This document shows, in pieces, positions 61,601 through 64,000 of a stretch of 64,000 nucleotides of DNA. Position 1 is the stretch's first letter. Every line of letters begins with the position of its first letter. The notes under the pieces were generated by a model that did no database searches, was not told where the DNA came from, and worked only from the letters and a program-made list of their open reading frames with translations. The stretch is taken from contig CAWAPQ010000008.1 in assembly GCA_963783965.1 (NCBI GenBank), forward strand, positions 1 through 64,000, in the 5' to 3' direction. Both the position numbers and the translations under genes were made by a program. Source of the DNA: Bog-473 sp963783965 (GTDB lineage Bacteria > Actinomycetota > Acidimicrobiia > Acidimicrobiales > RAAP-2).

Positions 61601-63963
61601 GCTGTGCCCGTCCCGGCCGCGGCCGCACGGTAGCCCGCGATCGCCGCCTGGCCCAGTGCGAGGCCGCCGTCGTTCGGCGGCACGACCCGGTGCGTCAGAA
61701 CGCTGAATTGCCGCGCCCCGAGTTCCTGGCGGGCGAGGTGGAGCAGCAGCGAGTTCTGGAAGACCCCCCCGCTCAGAGCGACCACGTTGATGCCCGTGCG
61801 CGCCCGGTGACGTTCGGCCACAGCACCGATCAGATGGGCCACTGCCACGTGAAAGCCGGCGGCCATGGCGCCGGTGTCGGCGCCGCCACGGAGGTCGGCC
61901 ACAAGCGCTCGGAGCACGGGGGAGGGGTCCAACTCGTCACCGCCCAGGCCGAAGCGGTACCGGCGAAGGGGGACACCCAGGTTCAGAGCCTCTTCGGCCG
62001 CCCATTGCAGGCAGATGGCCGCCTCCGCCTCGTACGTCGCGTGGTGCCGCACGTCGAGCAGCGAACTCACCGCGTCGAAGAGGCGTCCCATGCTCGACGT
62101 CGCCACGCACCCCGTCCCGCCTTCGAGTTGGCGGATGAGGACGGCCCGCTCCTCGGGCGGGACTGCGCCCGTCGGTGGCAGGTCCTCCGCCCAGTCGATT
62201 CCTGCTGCCCACAGATGCGCCAGCGCGGTCCGGCAGGGTCGACGGATGGCGGCGTCCCCACCGGGTAACGGCACAGTCGCAAGGTGCCCGACGCGCTCGA
62301 AGTCGCCATAGCCGGCCACCATGACCTCACCACCCCAGATGGTGCCGTCCGTTCCGAACCCCGTCCCATCGAACGCGATGCCGATGACGGAATGGCCCGC
62401 TGGGACCCCGTGCTCGGCCATCACCGACGCGATGTGGGCGTGATGATGCTGGACCTCGGCCACGGGGCGCGGCGAGGCGTCCTCCGCCCAGCGTTTCGTC
62501 TGATAACCCGGGTGGGGGTCTGCCGCGAGCTGGGCTGCCGGGATGCCATACAGTCCGGTCAGTTGACGGATCGATCGCTCGAAGGCCGCCCAGGTCTCGA
62601 GGCTGCCCATGTCGCCGATGTGCTGGCTCATGAAGGCGTCATTGCCCGATGCGAGGCAGAACGTGTTCTTCAGCTCACCCCCCACCGCCAGCGTGGCCGG
62701 AACCGAGAACGGGAGGCGGACCGGGAGGGGTGCGTAGCCCCGTGCACGCCGGATCGGCACCTCGCACCCGCTGCCCGGGTCGGTCTCGAGGACCGAGTCG
62801 TCGCACGGGACGTGGATGGGGCGGTCGTGCAGCAGCCACGCGTCGGCGATGGTTCCCAACCGTCGCCGAGCGTCATCGTCCTCGTAACAGATCGGCTCGT
62901 CGGTGAGGTTGCCACTCGTCATGACCAACACGTCTGGCACGGGGAACCCGGTACGGACATCCGGGACCGGTGCGAAGAGGAGATGATGCAGCGGCGTATA
63001 GGGGAGCAGCACGCCCAGCCGTGGGTTTCCGGGGGCCACCGACGCCGAAATGACCCCTTCGGCCCGGTCGGTGCGCCGGCGGAGGAGGACGATGGGTCGC
63101 TGGGCCGATGAGAGGAGCGCCGCCTCCGATGAGTCGAGTCGGGCCAGCGTGCGGACAACGTCGAGGTCCCGGGCCATCACGGCGAACGGCTTCGCAATGC
63201 GTTGCTTGCGAGTCCGGAGCCGTTGCACGGCGGCGTCGGAGCGTGCGTCGCAGGCGAGGTGGTAACCCCCGAGACCCTTGATGGCCACGATCTCCCCCCG
63301 CGCCAGGGCCGCCTGGGCGGCGGCGATGGCCGCGTCCGAGCCGACCACCGGATCAGACCCGGCCGAGTGCTCGAACCACAGGCGAGGGCCGCAGTCGGCG
63401 CAGGCGATCGGCTGCGCATGGAAGCGCCGGTCGGCGGAGTCGTGGTACTCGGATGCGCAGGCCTTGCACAGGGTGAACCCGCTCATGGTCGTGTTGGGCC
63501 GGTCGTAGGGGAGGCTGATGGTGATGGTGAAGCGGGGCCCGCAGTTGGTGCAATTGGTGAACGGGTAGCGGGCCCGGCGGTCGTCCGGGTCGAACAGCTC
63601 GGCGAGGCAGTCCCCACACGTCGCGATGTCGGGTGAGACGAACGTCCGGATCATGCCGCGGCCCCGGCTCTCGACGATGGCGAATCCCGTCGCGCCGGTC
63701 GGCGCCATGGAACGGGTGATCACGTCGTCGATCCGGGCCGGACGGGGCGCGTCCGGGACAAGACGGCTCATGAACTCCTCTGTCGCGTTCGACGTGCCCT
63801 CGACCTCAATGAAGACGCCCCGGGTGTCGTTGCCGACGTGGCCGACGAGGTCGAGCTCGGTGGCCAGTCGGTGCACGTAGGGCCTGAACCCGACACCCTG
63901 GACCAGGCCGGCGACGCGGAGTCGAACCCGGACCGCGGCCCCCGACGTGGCCACGCCGCTCAT
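61597..63963 (-). CDS. hypF: Carbamoyltransferase HypF
   Basis: A 788-residue HypF. The N-terminal acylphosphatase domain (VQGVGFRPYVHRLA) is followed by two zinc fingers (CGDCLAEL ... CTNCGPRF and CKACASEY ... CADCGP), a YrdC-like domain (VAIKGLGGYHLACDA) and a Kae1-like C-terminal domain (VQHHHAHIASVMAEHG, ALSGGVFQNSLL). It converts carbamoyl phosphate to carbamoyl-AMP and hands the carbamoyl group to HypE. It is the first gene of the four-gene operon, each overlapping the next by four bases. hypA, hypB, hypD and the hydrogenase subunits are not in this window. Confidence 0.95.
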   Translation of the reverse strand: MSGVATSGAAVRVRLRVAGLVQGVGFRPYVHRLATELDLVGHVGNDTRGVFIEVEGTSNATEEFMSRLVPDAPRPARIDDVITRSMAPTGATGFAIVESRGRGMIRTFVSPDIATCGDCLAELFDPDDRRARYPFTNCTNCGPRFTITISLPYDRPNTTMSGFTLCKACASEYHDSADRRFHAQPIACADCGPRLWFEHSAGSDPVVGSDAAIAAAQAALARGEIVAIKGLGGYHLACDARSDAAVQRLRTRKQRIAKPFAVMARDLDVVRTLARLDSSEAALLSSAQRPIVLLRRRTDRAEGVISASVAPGNPRLGVLLPYTPLHHLLFAPVPDVRTGFPVPDVLVMTSGNLTDEPICYEDDDARRRLGTIADAWLLHDRPIHVPCDDSVLETDPGSGCEVPIRRARGYAPLPVRLPFSVPATLAVGGELKNTFCLASGNDAFMSQHIGDMGSLETWAAFERSIRQLTGLYGIPAAQLAADPHPGYQTKRWAEDASPRPVAEVQHHHAHIASVMAEHGVPAGHSVIGIAFDGTGFGTDGTIWGGEVMVAGYGDFERVGHLATVPLPGGDAAIRRPCRTALAHLWAAGIDWAEDLPPTGAVPPEERAVLIRQLEGGTGCVATSSMGRLFDAVSSLLDVRHHATYEAEAAICLQWAAEEALNLGVPLRRYRFGLGGDELDPSPVLRALVADLRGGADTGAMAAGFHVAVAHLIGAVAERHRARTGINVVALSGGVFQNSLLLHLARQELGARQFSVLTHRVVPPNDGGLALGQAAIAGYRAAAAGTGTA

Positions 63964-64000
63964 GCGGGCGATCCGCCGCGCCGCCCCAGGGTCACCGCGG

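Overview
The window looks like an uncultured high-GC actinobacterium, most likely from the class Acidimicrobiia. The reasons are strong GC bias at third codon positions, many GTG starts, ATGA/GTGA-coupled operons with almost no gaps, a DUF222/13E12-type HNH protein, many acyl-CoA enzymes, a LytS/LytTR acetate module and an actinobacterial-type hyp cluster. The assignment is an inference; no rRNA gene is present.

Positions 1-18925 look like an integrated mobile element. It ends at a tRNA-Lys(CTT) gene next to a tyrosine integrase and a set of arm-type repeats, carries an IS30-family transposase, and has an excisionase-like HTH gene at the left edge. Its main cargo is an eleven-gene + strand operon (3569-15399), divergent from an IclR regulator, a Rieske oxygenase and a small companion protein. 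The operon encodes an SDR, a sulfotransferase, an alkyl-sulfatase-like metallo-hydrolase, a TIM-barrel isomerase-like protein, an MDR dehydrogenase, a duplicated CMD-like protein, a 3-hydroxyisobutyrate-dehydrogenase-like enzyme, a substrate-binding protein, CysD, a CysN-CysC fusion and a TauD-family dioxygenase. CysD and CysNC make PAPS, the sulfotransferase would use it, and the sulfatase-like protein and TauD-family enzyme could remove the sulfate. No PAPS reductase or sulfite reductase is present. I read this as a catabolic pathway in which the substrate is sulfated as an intermediate step, and it is the best candidate here for an undescribed system.

Positions 19268-32224 hold an acyl-CoA dehydrogenase, a cupin protein, and an acetate module: an SSS symporter with small partner, a LytTR regulator and LytS kinase, and divergently a SatP-type transporter and acetyl-CoA synthetase. 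Next comes a CarH/LitR-like B12 photoreceptor regulator with a CFA-synthase-like methyltransferase, a DUF1365 protein, a frameshifted FAD oxidoreductase, and divergently an SRPBCC protein and an SDR. Similar palindromes sit at both promoters of this group.

Positions 33764-58480 are chromosomal metabolism: thiolases with DUF35 partners, an acyl-CoA ligase, a thioesterase, a methyltransferase, a secreted repeat protein, an acyl-CoA dehydrogenase with ferredoxin, an HNH protein, a secreted glycosidase-like protein, a BrkB-like membrane protein, dehydrogenases, an aldolase, RidA, a PEP-mutase-family enzyme and RraA. Four sites matching TGACA-N3-G-Y-GTCA lie in promoters of acyl-CoA or dehydrogenase genes and suggest a shared TetR-type regulon. 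An intergenic region at 37397-37786 has a strong terminator in front of a 44-residue zinc-ribbon gene.

Positions 59043-63963 are a [NiFe]-hydrogenase maturation operon: hypF, a SIS-HypC fusion, a SIS-domain gene and hypE, whose frame is broken near its end. Three otherwise well-conserved genes (3569, 30975, 59043) each carry one single-base frameshift, which suggests base-level assembly errors or recent mutations.
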